A DNA stretch of 64,000 nucleotides from Ailurus styani (GCA_002007465.1 LNAC01000680.1:485957-549956); one strand, 5' to 3'; numbered from the stretch's first letter, positions 19,801 to 30,545 are shown. The notes: generated from the letters alone by a model not told the origin. Numbers and translations: made by a program.

Positions 19801-19808
19801 CCCCAGAG
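19779..19808 (+). other. Possible unannotated first coding exon with GC donor (speculative)
   Basis: From the ATG the frame reads MAALDIRPPE and is then followed by CAGAG|GCAAGT at 19809, a close match to the strict consensus of GC-AG introns. It lies about 15 bases after a GC-box cluster. The frame also stays open past the donor (to 19946). No partner exon was identified downstream, so this is a hypothesis rather than a gene call. Confidence 0.15.
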
Positions 19809-20558
19809 GCAAGTTCCCTCCTGTACTCTGTGCGTTCATACTCCGGCCCAGAGGGGCTTGTGCAGAATAAACACACCAGCCACGGGCTGCCGTTCCAGCT
19901 CCCTCTGCCCTGGACAGACAGGCGGATCGGTGCCTCAGGGATTTAGTGCCTGAACTTGGGGGGAGAGGGTCTTGGCCATGCAGCTGAGTTCCGGAGGTGG
20001 GTGTCTTGGGGTTCGGGCCCAGACAGGGGCAAGATAAAGGTGGCCGTGCTAGGTCATTGCTTGGAGGCCATGGCCCAGTGTCACCACCAGGATCATGCCA
20101 GACCAGGCCGAGTGGCCTCCCGTGGCCCTCTGCCCCTCATGTTTACTCTTCTCTCTTCCCCACGAGACTGTCAACTTCCTGACAGCAGGGCAGCCTCTGT
20201 TCGTCTCTGTGTATGCTTGTAAATGCCTCCAGTCCTTTCAGGACCAAAGCAAATTCTGAAAATCCGGACGAGATGTACATATATTTTTAATTTAAAAATG
20301 TTTTGATAGTGAACACATACGCATGAGGCAAAATTCAAAGGGTTCGAAAAGAATAAATACCCGTGTTTCCGGATGCCTAATCTCCCTCTGTGGGGACAGT
20401 CATTGTTTCCAGCTTCTGAATATTCTGCTCAACTAGAAGCAAATGGGCATGAAATAAAATATATTATTCACAGCTCTAGCTCCTGTGTCTAGCAGAAGGC
20501 CCACTACACAGAAGATGCTTGATTCGAGTCCGTCAGGTACATGGGTGCACAAACAGAA

Positions 20559-20607
20559 GGATGGATGGATGGATGGACGGACGGACGGACGGATGGACAG
20601 ACAGATA
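20559..20607. repeat. (GGAT)n/(GGAC)n microsatellite
   Basis: Five GGAT units pass into GGAC units, then GGACAGACAGA: a single-base variant expanded in tandem. Confidence 0.95.
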
Positions 20608-21255
20608 CAGGGGTGGGTGGGCAAACACAGGCGCGATAGGTGAGCCGGCGCAGTTCTTGTACTGTTAGCTCCCTTTCCCCCGGATATCCGGATTCCCCGG
20701 TAAGAAGTTCCTTGACAGAAAGATGGCAGGCCCAGCCTCGGACGGGTTGAGCCTGCGGGACTTGTGTGATTCGGCTGGACGCCTCCAAGAGGCCGGCGTG
20801 TTGTGATTGTACCAGGTGGGAATTTTATTCTTCTGCTCATAACGGAGATCCAGCTACAGTATCTTGAACCCACAAAGGTTTTCTTTTTCTTAGGATGGGA
20901 AGTTCTGATGGAGGTTCAGTCCTCGGGGACATCAGAGTTGTGTCGTGTCCTTGTCTTTCCTTCGTGGTCTCTAAAAAGCTGTTGGGGGAAGGGGCTCCAG
21001 CCATCACGTCCCTGTTCCAGGGAGGAAGGAAGAGGAAGAAGAGAGGCCAAAGGATGAGTCCACCTACCATAAAAGCCTGTTCCTGGAGGCCCCAGCCGAC
21101 GACTTTCTATCACATCTCCATGGCAAGGCCTAGCCGCCAAGGAGGCTCCTGGTCTCCTGCTCCCCTCTGACCCACTGGTCAGCTCAGTGCTCCATTCTCC
21201 CTCATCACCCAGAGTCACCCCCTAATCAATGCTGGAATGCATCGTCCCCTGCTGT
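20608..21255. other. Intergenic stretch, nothing recognised
   Basis: No exon signal or named repeat was seen. The 20640-20860 part has more CpG than its neighbours ('gatatccggattccccgg') but no promoter-like structure. Confidence 0.5.
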
Positions 21256-21259
21256 AGCT

Positions 21260-21590
21260 TCTCACACCACTAGGAACGAAACCCCAAGGCTTACCAAGGC
21301 CCACGAGCCCTTGCTTGATGTGGCCCCTTCCCTGACCCCCCCTCTACCCTCCATCCTCCCTCCCCTCACTTAGCCACACTGGCCTCCTGACTCCTTCCCA
21401 CTCAGAACTCTTGCCCCTGCTGCACCCTCGGCCCAGAATGAATTTCACCCAGAACTTGTGTGTGGCAGCTCCCCTGCCTTTCAGGTTTCTTCTCAATTGT
21501 CACCTCCCCCGAGAGGCCCTCCTGACCCTTCTACCTACACTGTGCCCCTCTGCATCCTTCTTAACTCGGAGAGTTAACCCATTTGGGAAC
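21260..21590 (+). repeat. L2 LINE fragment
   Basis: Typical L2 3' wording: 'cttgatgtggccccttccctg', 'tagccacactggcctcctgac', 'cagaactcttgcccctgctg', 'aattgtcacctcccc' and 'gaggccctcctgaccc'. It encodes no functional protein. Confidence 0.6.
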
Positions 21591-22050
21591 ATGAACCCTT
21601 TGCCACCTGGTGAGGTCTACCGACCCCTTCCCAGAATAACGTTTCTGAACGTGTCACGGAAAATACGTAGAATCACCCAAGAAGCCAATGATATTGAAAG
21701 AGTTCTCAAAATATTTACCAAACACATGTTTGATCGAGTATTATGCGGGCTTCTCTATGAAAGCATTACAGAACACGGCTAGTGGCAGGTCTACGAACTA
21801 TCACAGTTTTTTGCAGTGATGAGTATCAACGATATTTTGAACTGCTGACAACTGTAATGTGATAGGGAGTGTCTGATTTCTGTGGGTGACAAAGTCACAG
21901 GCATCGCTTATTGCCAACGTTCATAATTGAAGAGAAATGCTGTATTTCAGTTAGAGGTCAGTGAAATAAAAAATATAATTTTCCCCCCTTTAACTCCACT
22001 GATCCCCTGGATTCTGTCTATAGATTCCTCGGAGGAGTCTGGTTTGGTTT
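21591..22050. repeat. Ancient interspersed repeat, family not named
   Basis: AT-richer segment with 'gaagccaatgatattgaaag', 'ctagtggcaggtctacgaac', 'ggtgacaaagtcacaggc' and 'cagttagaggtcagtgaaa'. I recall these phrases from many dispersed mammalian copies. It separates the L2 body (21260) from an L2 tail (22120), so it may have inserted into the L2. Confidence 0.45.
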
Positions 22051-22119
22051 GATTTGGTTTGGTTTTTCTTAAAAGCCCCTTTCTCTGTCTGACATCACAC
22101 ACTTGTTTGTTAGCTGGCT

Positions 22120-22240
22120 CACTGTCCGTTCCTCCGGGGAGGGTGGGAGATTTTATCTGTTGTGTTCTCTGCTGTATCTTCAGTACCTAGAACACTGCCA
22201 GGCACAGAAGTGATCAAGAAATACATTTTTTAAAAAATAA
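22120..22240 (+). repeat. L2 LINE 3' tail
   Basis: 'tctgctgtatcttcagtacctagaacactgccaggcacag' followed by an A-rich end is the L2 terminus. Confidence 0.65.
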
Positions 22241-22794
22241 ATGAACAAGCAAGGGATGAGGCTGGAGAGACGGGGAGGTAGGGGCCAGATGCAAGGAGCC
22301 TTGAACGCCACGCTCAGGAGCGTGGTGGTGACTGCTGGCCCCGGGTGTCTCCCTGGCCAGGGAGATGGGACGGGGAGAGGAACAGGCTGGCTGAGGCTGC
22401 CTTCCGGAGGCAGCTTGCTGAGGGAGATTCTTGGGTGTAAACAGCTCTGCATCAATCCTGAATGTCAGCACTCACTCCGCCCTCCGTCTCCTCTTCCCCG
22501 CCTCCCTGTCTGTTAAACGGAGACCTTGGAAAAGCTGGGCCAAAGCTCGGCCATCATTCTTCAGTGTTTCCAGCACCGGCGGTGTGCCAAGTGACAAGGA
22601 CAGGGCCCACGGGGAGGCAGGCACGGGGGTGGGTGGGGAAGGAGAGGCCAGGGGCTCATGACCCGCCGCTACTGCAGAGGAACCCAGCGTGTCAGACCCT
22701 GGAGCCAAGGAGGAGACGGGTCACCCCTCCCAGACCGGGGCTGGCTGTGTTCGGGGCCACGGACTTTACAGTGGCCCCAGAATAGGGGGGAATA

Positions 22795-22985
22795 GCAAAG
22801 TTCTGGAATCAGACAGACTTTGGCCATCTGTTCCTTAATTGCATGCACTCGAACAGGTCACCTAAACACTGCACACCTCCATCTCCACTTCCCTAAACCG
22901 GGGGTGAGGGAGGATTTGTGGGGAGAATAACAGACCGAGAAAACCGAGGGGAACAACCGAGACCCTCGGTACTGTTAACACCTAG
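22795..22985 (+). repeat. Diverged MIR-like element
   Basis: 'agttctggaatcagacagac' and 'gaacaggtcacctaaacac' resemble a degraded MIR 5' half. Weak. Confidence 0.4.
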
Positions 22986-23099
22986 AAATGACGGCACACT
23001 GGGACCACGAGCGTTCCTCACTAACCCACTCCATCTCCCCGCCCGAAAAGGATGGTAACATAGGAGCCAATAAGGCGGGAGAGGAGCAAACACTCAGGC

Positions 23100-23200
23100 C
23101 TGGAGATGGAGAGACGTGGGTTCAAATCCAGGGTGAGCTTGGGGAAGCTCTATCACCTCTCTCTGATCCTCAGTTTTCTCATCCATAAAATGGGGATGAG
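23100..23200 (+). repeat. MIR element, interrupted by Can-SINE
   Basis: 'gagacgtgggttcaaatccag', 'cacctctctctgatcctcag' and 'catccataaaatgggg' are the MIR core. The SINE inserts directly after 'aaaatggggatgag', and the MIR probably continues beyond it. Confidence 0.7.
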
Positions 23201-23401
23201 GGCGCCTGGGTGGCTCAGTGGGTTAAAGCCGCTGCCTTCGGCTCAGGTCATGATCCCAGGGTCCTGGGATCGAGGCCCACATCGGGCTCTCTGCTCGGCA
23301 GGGAGCCTCCTGCTTCCTCCTCTCTCCTCTCTCTCTGCCTGCCTCTTTGCCTACTTGTAATCTCTCTGTGTCAAATGAATAAATAAAATCTTAAAAAAAA
23401 A
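23201..23401 (+). mobile_element. Can-SINE (SINEC), full length with target-site duplication
   Basis: A full copy from 'ggcgcctgggtggctcag' to 'aataaataaaatctt' plus an A tail. The flanking duplication AAAATGGGGATGAG is at 23187-23200 and 23402-23415. The body has the 'ctttgcctacttgtaatc' variant. Confidence 0.95.
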
Positions 23402-23405
23402 AAAA

Positions 23406-23562
23406 TGGGGATGAGATCGTTTTCTCGAAGTGCTGTGAGGCTTCCTGGACAAGAAGGATGTGTGACAGACTCCAGGAACAGGGNTGGGGATGAGATCGTT
23501 TTCTCGAAGTGCTGTGAGGCTTCCTGGACAAGAAGGATGTGTGACAGACTCCAGGAACAGGG
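23406..23562. other. 78-bp direct duplication around a single N (probable assembly artefact)
   Basis: Bases 23406-23483 and 23485-23562 are identical and separated by one N at 23484. This is what an unmerged contig overlap produces. Confidence 0.9.
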
Positions 23563-24014
23563 CCTGACCCCAGCAGAGTTCTTAGTCAAGGGAGCCCTTG
23601 AATGCTGGTCACAGCCCCACCCCCGGGGCCCGGGAGACAGACCGTAGTGACGGTCCTGCCTCAGTCATGCAGTTGACACCGTGGAAATCACGCCCGCACA
23701 CCCGGCGTGACCAGCACCTCCGAATAATCAGGACTGAGTGTTGGATCCACATTCAGCAGACAGGGAGCTCAGGTGGCCGGGGACTCCNGCCTGACCCCAG
23801 CAGAGTTCTCAGTCAAGGGAGCCCTTGAATGCTGGTCACAGCCCCACCCCCGGGGCCCGGGAGACAGACCGTAGTGACGGTCCTGCCTCAGTCATGCAGT
23901 TGACACCGTGGAAATCACGCCCGCACACCCGGCGTGACCAGCACCTCCGAATAATCAGGACTGAGTGTTGGATCCACATTCAGCAGACAGGGAGCTCAGG
24001 TGGCCGGGGACTCC
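23562..24014. other. 226-bp direct duplication around a single N (probable assembly artefact)
   Basis: Bases 23562-23787 and 23789-24014 match except for one base (gttcTtag versus gttcCcag-type difference: 'gttcttagtc' and 'gttctcagtc'), separated by N at 23788. The mismatch would fit two haplotypes. Small frames repeated in both copies are not tandem genes. Confidence 0.9.
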
Positions 24015-25220
24015 AGAGGCCATCTGCTCAAAGGTCGCACAGCCGGTAGGGTTTAGGGCCACCAAGAAGAAAGGTTCCTCGGCCCCCATGGCTCAGATCA
24101 GCCACTCAGACATTCATTCACCCGATGGACAGCCCCTGAGCTAGGTTCCAGATGTGACTTCTGCCCTCAGGGACATTGGAGCCTGGTGGCCTCGGGGCTC
24201 AGAGTCAAGACCCGGTCCACCCTGCCCCAGTGGGAAGGAAGGCCCATATCTGCTCATGCGGGACAGGTCAGGACATGCCCGGAGTCCAGGCAGAGCTCAG
24301 AGTGTCCACTCTGGGCAGCAGGACAGAAGAATAATATTGAAGAGGAGAGCTGTCTCTCCCTGGGGACAAATCCACTCCTTCACAAGCCCAGAGATAGAAA
24401 CTAGGATCCCCACATGAACAAGAGCCCTCAAATGAAGAATCCCGTGGCCCAATGCCTTCAGAAATCTCCTGCCTTCTCTGAGAGCCATGCTGCTTTGGAA
24501 CAGACTATAGCCTCTCTGGAAAGTTCTGCAGAAAAGAAACCCTATTTAACCCGATGCTTCCCAAATGTGCTTGACCGTGGGAATCTTCTTCCAAGCCACC
24601 TCTATGACTTTGGAATATGCTAGGACAGTGGAAAGAACAATGTCTAGAGCCAGTGCCTAGGGTTGGAGGCCCAGCCTTAGAATGTGATTAGAGCTTCACA
24701 AACTGTCAAAACATTATAACCCATAGGAGGGAGAGTGACTTGCCAAAGGTCTCTTCCCATCCAACCTAGAACCCTGATCTCCACATGATTGATAATCCGA
24801 GAGGCGCCCTTGAGGCATAGACTGCTTTGCTTCCCCTCTGACAGGGGTAGTCCTAACAACCTGCCAAATGGGTGTTACTTCAGGTCTACTAGTTCCTATA
24901 GTGAGTACTTTTGTGCAGATCACAAAAAAGTATCTGCTGTTCCTGAATCAATAAAATTCCACATCAGGGCACATGCATTGATAAAGCATTGTATGGGCTT
25001 TCAGTCCCCACTTGCCCCCTGGGCCAAGTATCTTTGTGCAGGATACAACCTGTACAACTGTACATGGCAACCTTTGTTAGCCCCATTTTCCTCGTTCTTC
25101 CTCATTCCTTCCACCCTTGTTCCCTTCATGTGAGTGGCGTCCTCCCCTTGGGGTGTCAGGTTGAGGCTGGCATGGGAACAGTTGTTGGGCTGCACTTCCC
25201 AGGCCCCAAAGCGGCACTGG
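24015..25220. other. Intergenic stretch, nothing firmly recognised
   Basis: No exon-like frame. Possible diverged DNA-transposon wording at 24555-24590 ('cccaaatgtgcttgaccgtggg'). Confidence 0.5.
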
Positions 25221-25224
25221 CCAA

Positions 25225-25365
25225 AGGTGCTGACTCAGCAAACTTTAATTTATCTCACAGGCCAGGGGTGCGCATGAAGCAATTAGTGAAATAATGGTTA
25301 TGTCGCACTAAAAATTATTTATAGAGTCACCGTGCACACAGCTGTGATTAAATTAGACAAGCAGG
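25225..25365. promoter_or_regulatory. Candidate conserved non-coding element
   Basis: A compact AT-rich, repeat-free block: 'aactttaatttatctcac', 'gaagcaattagtgaaataatgg', 'actaaaaattatttatagag' and 'gtgattaaattagacaag'. Several TAAT/ATTA cores and a MEF2-like CTAAAAATTA lie within 140 bp, suggesting an enhancer. Inference from motif content only. Confidence 0.35.
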
Positions 25366-25819
25366 CGGACAGCGTCCAAGGCCCGGGCTCCAGCCGGCTG
25401 GGGTTGAGGTGGGGCCACTTCTGTCCACTCACCCCCTGCTGGTCAGGTGAGCCAACCTTGCCCCGGGCAGGGATGAGGAGGGTCTGCATGGTCAGGGGCA
25501 CAGCAAGATGACACATCCCAGATGGGCTAAGCTGCCAGGATCCTAGAACATAAACAAGTCCGGGGCTATCACACACTTGAGGCTTAGCGGGAGATAAGCC
25601 CCTGGGCTCCCAGGAGCCCAGAGCCAAGCTGGAAACCATAGATCCATCCAGCTGTCTTGTTCTGCAGGTGACAAAACCAAGAGCCAGGATCCCGTCTCCC
25701 TTGTTCCCCCGGGGGTGTCAGGAGACCCAGCTCTGGGTCCTGGGTGAGCCCTTGACCCCAGCCTGGATCTCAGTGTATCTCCTGCAAGTTAGTGTTGGAC
25801 AGGGGGCTCCTACGGGCAG

Positions 25820-26060
25820 GGACATATATTTATTGAGTACCTACTGCATACTGAGCACTGTCTATATATTTTTAATTGATTAATTTAATTTATATATACA
25901 ATTGTTTTATTCATGTTTATATTCTTATTTAGCTCCTCCCAACATTCCTGTAAGGTAAGTATCCTTGTTCCCACTTTACAGATGGAGAATCTGAGGTTCA
26001 GAGAGGTGAAGATGTTCTCCCACAGCCACAAGCGAGGGCAGAGCTGTTTTCTGAAGGCCC
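25820..26060 (-). repeat. MIR element, reverse
   Basis: 'tattgagtacctactgcatactgagcactg' at the left and 'cccactttacagatggagaatctgaggttcagagagg' at the right bracket an AT-rich middle, the layout of a reverse MIR. Confidence 0.65.
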
Positions 26061-26179
26061 ATCAGACTCCGATGATGGAGACTTCGCGGTGCTTCGGGGT
26101 GAGTGTGTTGGGGTGTCTTCCGGGTGCCCCGCGCTGTGCTGGATGTGATGCTGGAGAAGGATAACAGGGCTTCTTTGAC

Positions 26180-26300
26180 ACCGAACACTGAGCCAGACAC
26201 TGGACGTGCATCATCTCATTTCATCAGCAGCCCCTCGTGCATATGGGGAAACTGAGTCACGGAGGGCGCCATGCGTGCCACCCAGCCCACAGCCTGCCAG
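26180..26300 (-). repeat. MIR element, reverse
   Basis: 'catcatctcatttcatcagc' and 'atggggaaactgagtcacgg' mark the reverse MIR core. Confidence 0.55.
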
Positions 26301-28495
26301 GGTTTGTGGTGGTCCGCAGGTCTCTGTCTCTCACCGTGATGCAGGCAGTGCCCCATGCTGGAGCTGCAAATTTTGCTGAAAGGCCAGAGCTCGCTGTGTG
26401 ATTCTAGGATTGTCCCAGGGAGCCCAGGGTCCCAGCAGCTCTGAGAGCCTGAGGGGTGGCAGCCAGGGTAGGCAGTGTGGGTGGCAGTCCGGAGGCCCTC
26501 TTGGCTCCCAGCCAGGCTCCTCCACCAACCCCAGACCCGCATCCCTGGTGCTTCCGTCCCTCCCTCTCTGAGCTAACGAGGTCTCGGACCATTTCACAGG
26601 AGTCCCAGCCTCGGTCATCCCGAAGTGGCCGGGGCCGTTCCGGGCCTCCCTGCACGCCAGCTCCCAGAGGTGTGGGTGACTGAGCAGGGCCCACAGAGCT
26701 CCAGGCTCGCGGCCTCCCCAGCCCACCTCCTCCTCCTCCTCCTCTCTTCCAGCAGCTCCCCTGGGCCTCCCCCATCGGCTCCTCCCCTCCCTCGGAGCAG
26801 GTACCCTCCCTGCAATCGCAGTTCCCTGGAAGGGGACGAGCAGAGCTCCAGGTGTCCCCTGCCCAGTGACAGGCACTCCCTGGGATCCCAAAGGAGGAGG
26901 GCCGAGAATTAAGAGAGGAGTTGGGTGACCCCGACGCCCCCATTTCCCAGGGGGTATCCCCCAGAGTGCACAGCCCCCCTCACTGCCCCCTGCCATTGCC
27001 CAGTACGGCTCCTCACCCCAGGCAGGGCCGGCCTCTGGGTTCTCCTGGCTCCACATAGGTCCAGTCCCTTCTCCTGGGTCTGTCCTGAGTCGTGCTGCTG
27101 CCTCTGGCCACTTAGCATGCAGCCCTGCTTGTTCGGGCTGCCGCAACCAAATGAGATTAGCTCGCCTGCTAAAGCAAGTCCCCGCTCGCCGCCACCCACG
27201 GCCCCGCGCGCCACCAGCTGTTCTGCTGGGCCTCCCACGGCCAAGCGGGCCCAGCCCCGCCCGGCCACCTCTCCCTGCATCAACCTTGGGGCCAGTGCGG
27301 GGCAGGCGAAAAGAGGAGGAAGGATCCTGTCCAGCTTTGGAGACCTTCCACCCCTCCCCGAACAGACCCTCTGGACGGGGGTGGGGGGNNNNNNNNNNNN
27401 NNNNNNNNNNNNNNNNNNNNNNNNNNNNNNNNNNNNNNNNNNNNNNNNNNNNNNNNNNNNNNNNNNNNNNNNNNNNNNNNNNNNNNNNNNNNNNNNNNNN
27501 NNNNNNNNNNNNNNNNNNNNNNNNNNNNNNNNNNNNNNNNNNNNNNNNNNNNNNNNNNNNNNNGGGGGTGGGGGGGTGGTCAGAGGGAGACAAACAGGAT
27601 TAAAGCTGCTTCTGTGCTTCGCATCCCTTGCCAATTCTCCTGGGTCAAATCTGGGAGGCGCTCGCCCTGCTTCCACCCCTCCCACTAATCCCTGGGGGGC
27701 CAGTGGCAAGGGGCGCCAGAGGAAGGGTCCGGCCCAGCTGCACTCCCTCCACCTCTGCACCAAGCAGGAAGGTCTGCGCTGGCCCGCTGGCCCGGGGCTT
27801 CCCTGCCACTCTCCTGGCCGGGGAAGGGGAGCCTCTCAGCCCCTCAGCCCCAGCGCAGCCCTCAGCCCTGCCCCTTGTCTTCGGGGAGCTCCCAGGGGCC
27901 AGGCTGAGAAGATTTTCAGCAAGTCTGAGTTCCCAGTCAGGCCGCCTGAGAGTGAGGGACGCTTCTGGGGACAGGACTTGGGTGGGGGTGTCCCATAAAG
28001 AGGGGAGGGTGTAGCAGGGACCCTGCCCAGGCTCTAGGCTGCAGCTGCTTCCCTGACCACGCCCCGGGCCAGCTGCTCCCTCACGCCTTTTCTCCTGTCC
28101 CTGTCTCTCTTGGCTCTCTACCCCACAGGCCGCCGGCCCAGCGGGCAGTGACAGGCTCCCGAGGCTGCTCAGATGGTCCTGAGCCCCCCTGGGGCTTCAT
28201 GGGCGGCAGGGTCCTGCGGGGCCGCTCCGTGTGAGGTCTGAGATTGGCACCTGCTGGCCGAGGATGGCTCGTGCCCACCGCCTACTCCATGCACCTGGCC
28301 GGTCGGGTCCGGGGGCGGGCTGGGGGTCCCGGCTGGGTTGGAAGGTGGACCAGAGTGAAGGAGGGGGTCTTCCTGTCCTTGCCTGGAGGGGAAGGCCCCA
28401 TGAAGCCCTCACCAAGCCTGCCCACCATCTCCTTCCCCAACACCCCTCGTCGCCCCCTTCCCCCTGCAACTCAGGGACCAGTCGGGCCCTCCCCA
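26301..28495. other. GC-rich intergenic stretch with a 175-base gap
   Basis: Purine/pyrimidine-biased and GC-rich, interrupted by Ns at 27389-27563. Long frames on both strands here run through N and low complexity and are not credible genes. A moderately CpG-dense part lies at 27170-27300. Confidence 0.55.
27389..27563. other. Assembly gap (175 N) inside a G-rich tract
   Basis: The left flank ends in and the right flank begins with the same 12-mer GGGGGTGGGGGG. The contigs may overlap, or a G-rich tandem repeat may fill the gap. Confidence 0.97.
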
Positions 28496-28499
28496 CTTC

Positions 28500-28625
28500 A
28501 ACTTGCTCTTCTCTTTACACTTGCCATCTGTGTGACCTGAGGCAAGCCACCCGCCTTCTCGGAGCCTCCTTTCCACGAAATCGGAGTGATCCCTACTTAC
28601 GCCAAGGGCCGCTGTGTGCCTCGAA
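28500..28625 (+). repeat. MIR element
   Basis: 'cttgccatctgtgtgacctgaggcaagcc' and 'ggagcctcctttccacgaaatc' follow the MIR core order. Confidence 0.65.
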
Positions 28626-29960
28626 TTAAATCACGACTGTGTCTGCCCGTGTGAATCACAGAGCAACCTGAGGGATTTTTCCTTCTCGGTGACTGAACAT
28701 CGCCGTTCCTCCTGGCTTTGCTGGCCTTTGGCCCGAAAAAGGCTCCACAGGGGCTGCCGCTCCTCAGCACGGTTCATTTGGAGCAGATCCGGTCCCTTCT
28801 GGCCTCTGGCCCTGGGCAGAGGGAGGGAGCCTCGCAGTGCGAGGCAGGGGGGGCGTGGATTAGAAACCCAGCACAGAAATGGCTTTCTTATCAGGACACC
28901 ACCTGAATTGCCCGCACCAACTCTGGAAATTGAATTGCCACCCCCTCCCCTGCCTGCATCCCCTCCACTACCCGGTCCCCTCTGCTCCTAGTTCCCTCCC
29001 CAGCCCCCACCCCTTCTCTGAAAGCCCTGCTGGGAGAGAGCAGACTCAGAGGCGGAGAGGAGAGTGGGGCGGGCAGGACCCCAAGCTCCTGGGGGAGCAG
29101 CCGGCAGAGGCAGAAACAAGGCTGGGATGGGATGGGAGACACATCGGGGGCTGCCGTGGTCATCCCCCACCTGCTTCTGGGTCCGGCTGGCCGGGTCGGT
29201 GCCTTCTCCTTCCTGCTGGCTCCTCTCCAGCCCCCACCTTGGCGCCTCTGCCGGCCCGGAGCAGGGCCCTGATGGCCAGAGCAGAACCCTGGGCTGGAGC
29301 CCACGGGTGCTTGGAAGCAGCCCCAGTGAGTTCCTGGCAGAGCCAGGCTGCAGGTGGTGGGGAACAGGCCTCGGGTGGCCGGGGGCAGCCAGCTGTGTAA
29401 TCAGGCAGCCTCTCACCGTGTCCAGGTCCAGCCGGAGGCAGGAGGCGAGCAGGGAGGGCCCCCCCCCCTGCTGAGGCGAGCAGCGGGAGGCTTCGGCCCC
29501 ACCTGCCTCCAGCTTCCCAGGGAGGCCAACTGGGAGTATCCCGAGGGGGCTCAGTGCTCCAGGAAGCTCAGAGGGGCTGCAGGAGTCTCAGTAGGGGGCT
29601 GGGATCCAGCCTATAGCCCTCCATAGCCCCCATGCCACAGCCCAGCCCAGCCCTCTGGACTGATGGAAAATCTGAAGCCTAATGCTGCTTCCTCCCTGCC
29701 TGAGCTGGTCCTGGCTTCCCCTTCCAAGCCAGTATCCCCAGCTATAGCCTGGAAGTCTAAAGCTTCCTCACTAACTGGCCTCTGGCCTCTAACCAGGCAG
29801 GAGCCCCTTTTCTCAGTCCCTGCCCCATCTCCCCTCCATGTTGGCACCCATCTCTAGGACAGACCTGGGATGGGCAGTCACAGGAACCAGGGAGCCCGGC
29901 AGGAGGAGGACCCTGGTCCAGGATCACGTGTTCCCAGACCTTTCCCCACTTGGCCCACAC
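28626..29960. other. Intergenic stretch, nothing recognised
   Basis: GC-rich unique sequence. Frames of up to about 170 codons occur on both strands but show no splice-site framing or familiar protein sequence. Confidence 0.5.
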
Positions 29961-29964
29961 TCCC

Positions 29965-29967
<3 letters not shown>

Positions 29968-30022
<55 letters not shown>

Positions 30023-30026
30023 CACC
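29968..30026. repeat. (CA)n microsatellite
   Basis: Nearly 60 bp of CA dinucleotides with one CAAACA interruption; likely length-polymorphic. Confidence 0.97.
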
Positions 30027-30084
30027 TTTCAGATCATTCAGAGTGTCTTGGTGAATCTCAAGTTCACATATTATTAGCTCCAAA

Positions 30085-30185
30085 GACATCTGAATCTGAC
30101 CCCCATTTTACAGGTGGGAAAACCAAGACCCAAAGGAGGGAATGGACTTGTCCGAAGTCACACAGCAAGGTGATCCCTCTAAGCC
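30085..30185 (-). repeat. MIR element, reverse
   Basis: 'ccccattttacaggtgggaaaacc' and 'gtccgaagtcacacagcaagg' are the reverse MIR core. Confidence 0.65.
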
Positions 30186-30299
30186 CAACCAGCCCTTCTG
30201 TCCCAGGGGGACGCCCCCTGAGAGCCCCCACTGTCCTGAAGACTCTCTACCCAGGCCTCCCAGGTCCTCCTGGCCTCCTTGCTCACCTGGGCCTCCCAG

Positions 30300-30545
30300 G
30301 CCCGGCCAATTGCAGGGCCCCAAAGTTAATAAATCAAGGTGACTTTGGGGACAAGAATCGGCCTCTTTCTCCCTTGTCCCTCCCATTTGCATAATCCTGG
30401 CTGGCAATATGATAATGATGTTTGTTAAAGACAGAGCACAATAAATTAATACCGTTAAGTTGTTGCTGCAAAATGCAAAGCAGGTAATTTACTGCCAGCA
30501 AGGAAAGGAGCCTTTAAACTGTAATGGATTAACTTTCCCAGCAGC
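30300..30545. promoter_or_regulatory. Strong candidate conserved non-coding element
   Basis: A repeat-free AT-rich island about 240 bp long in GC-rich surroundings. It contains 'agttaataaatcaagg', an octamer-like ATTTGCATAA, 'atgataatgatgtttg' (FOX-like), 'aataaattaataccgttaag' and 'gtaatggattaac' (OTX/PITX-like GGATTA). The density of homeodomain, POU and forkhead-type sites is the best enhancer signature in the window. Inferred from motifs only. Confidence 0.45.

Noticed and set aside
23598..24049. Two identical 70-codon frames in tandem (MNAGHSPTPG...)
   Set aside because: They reside in the duplicated segment caused by the N at 23788 and show no coding features; not a tandem gene pair.
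26331..27763. Reverse frames of 284-420 codons and a forward one of 357 codons
   Set aside because: They are open only because they cross 175 N and GC-rich sequence; overlapping frames on both strands show no protein-like content.
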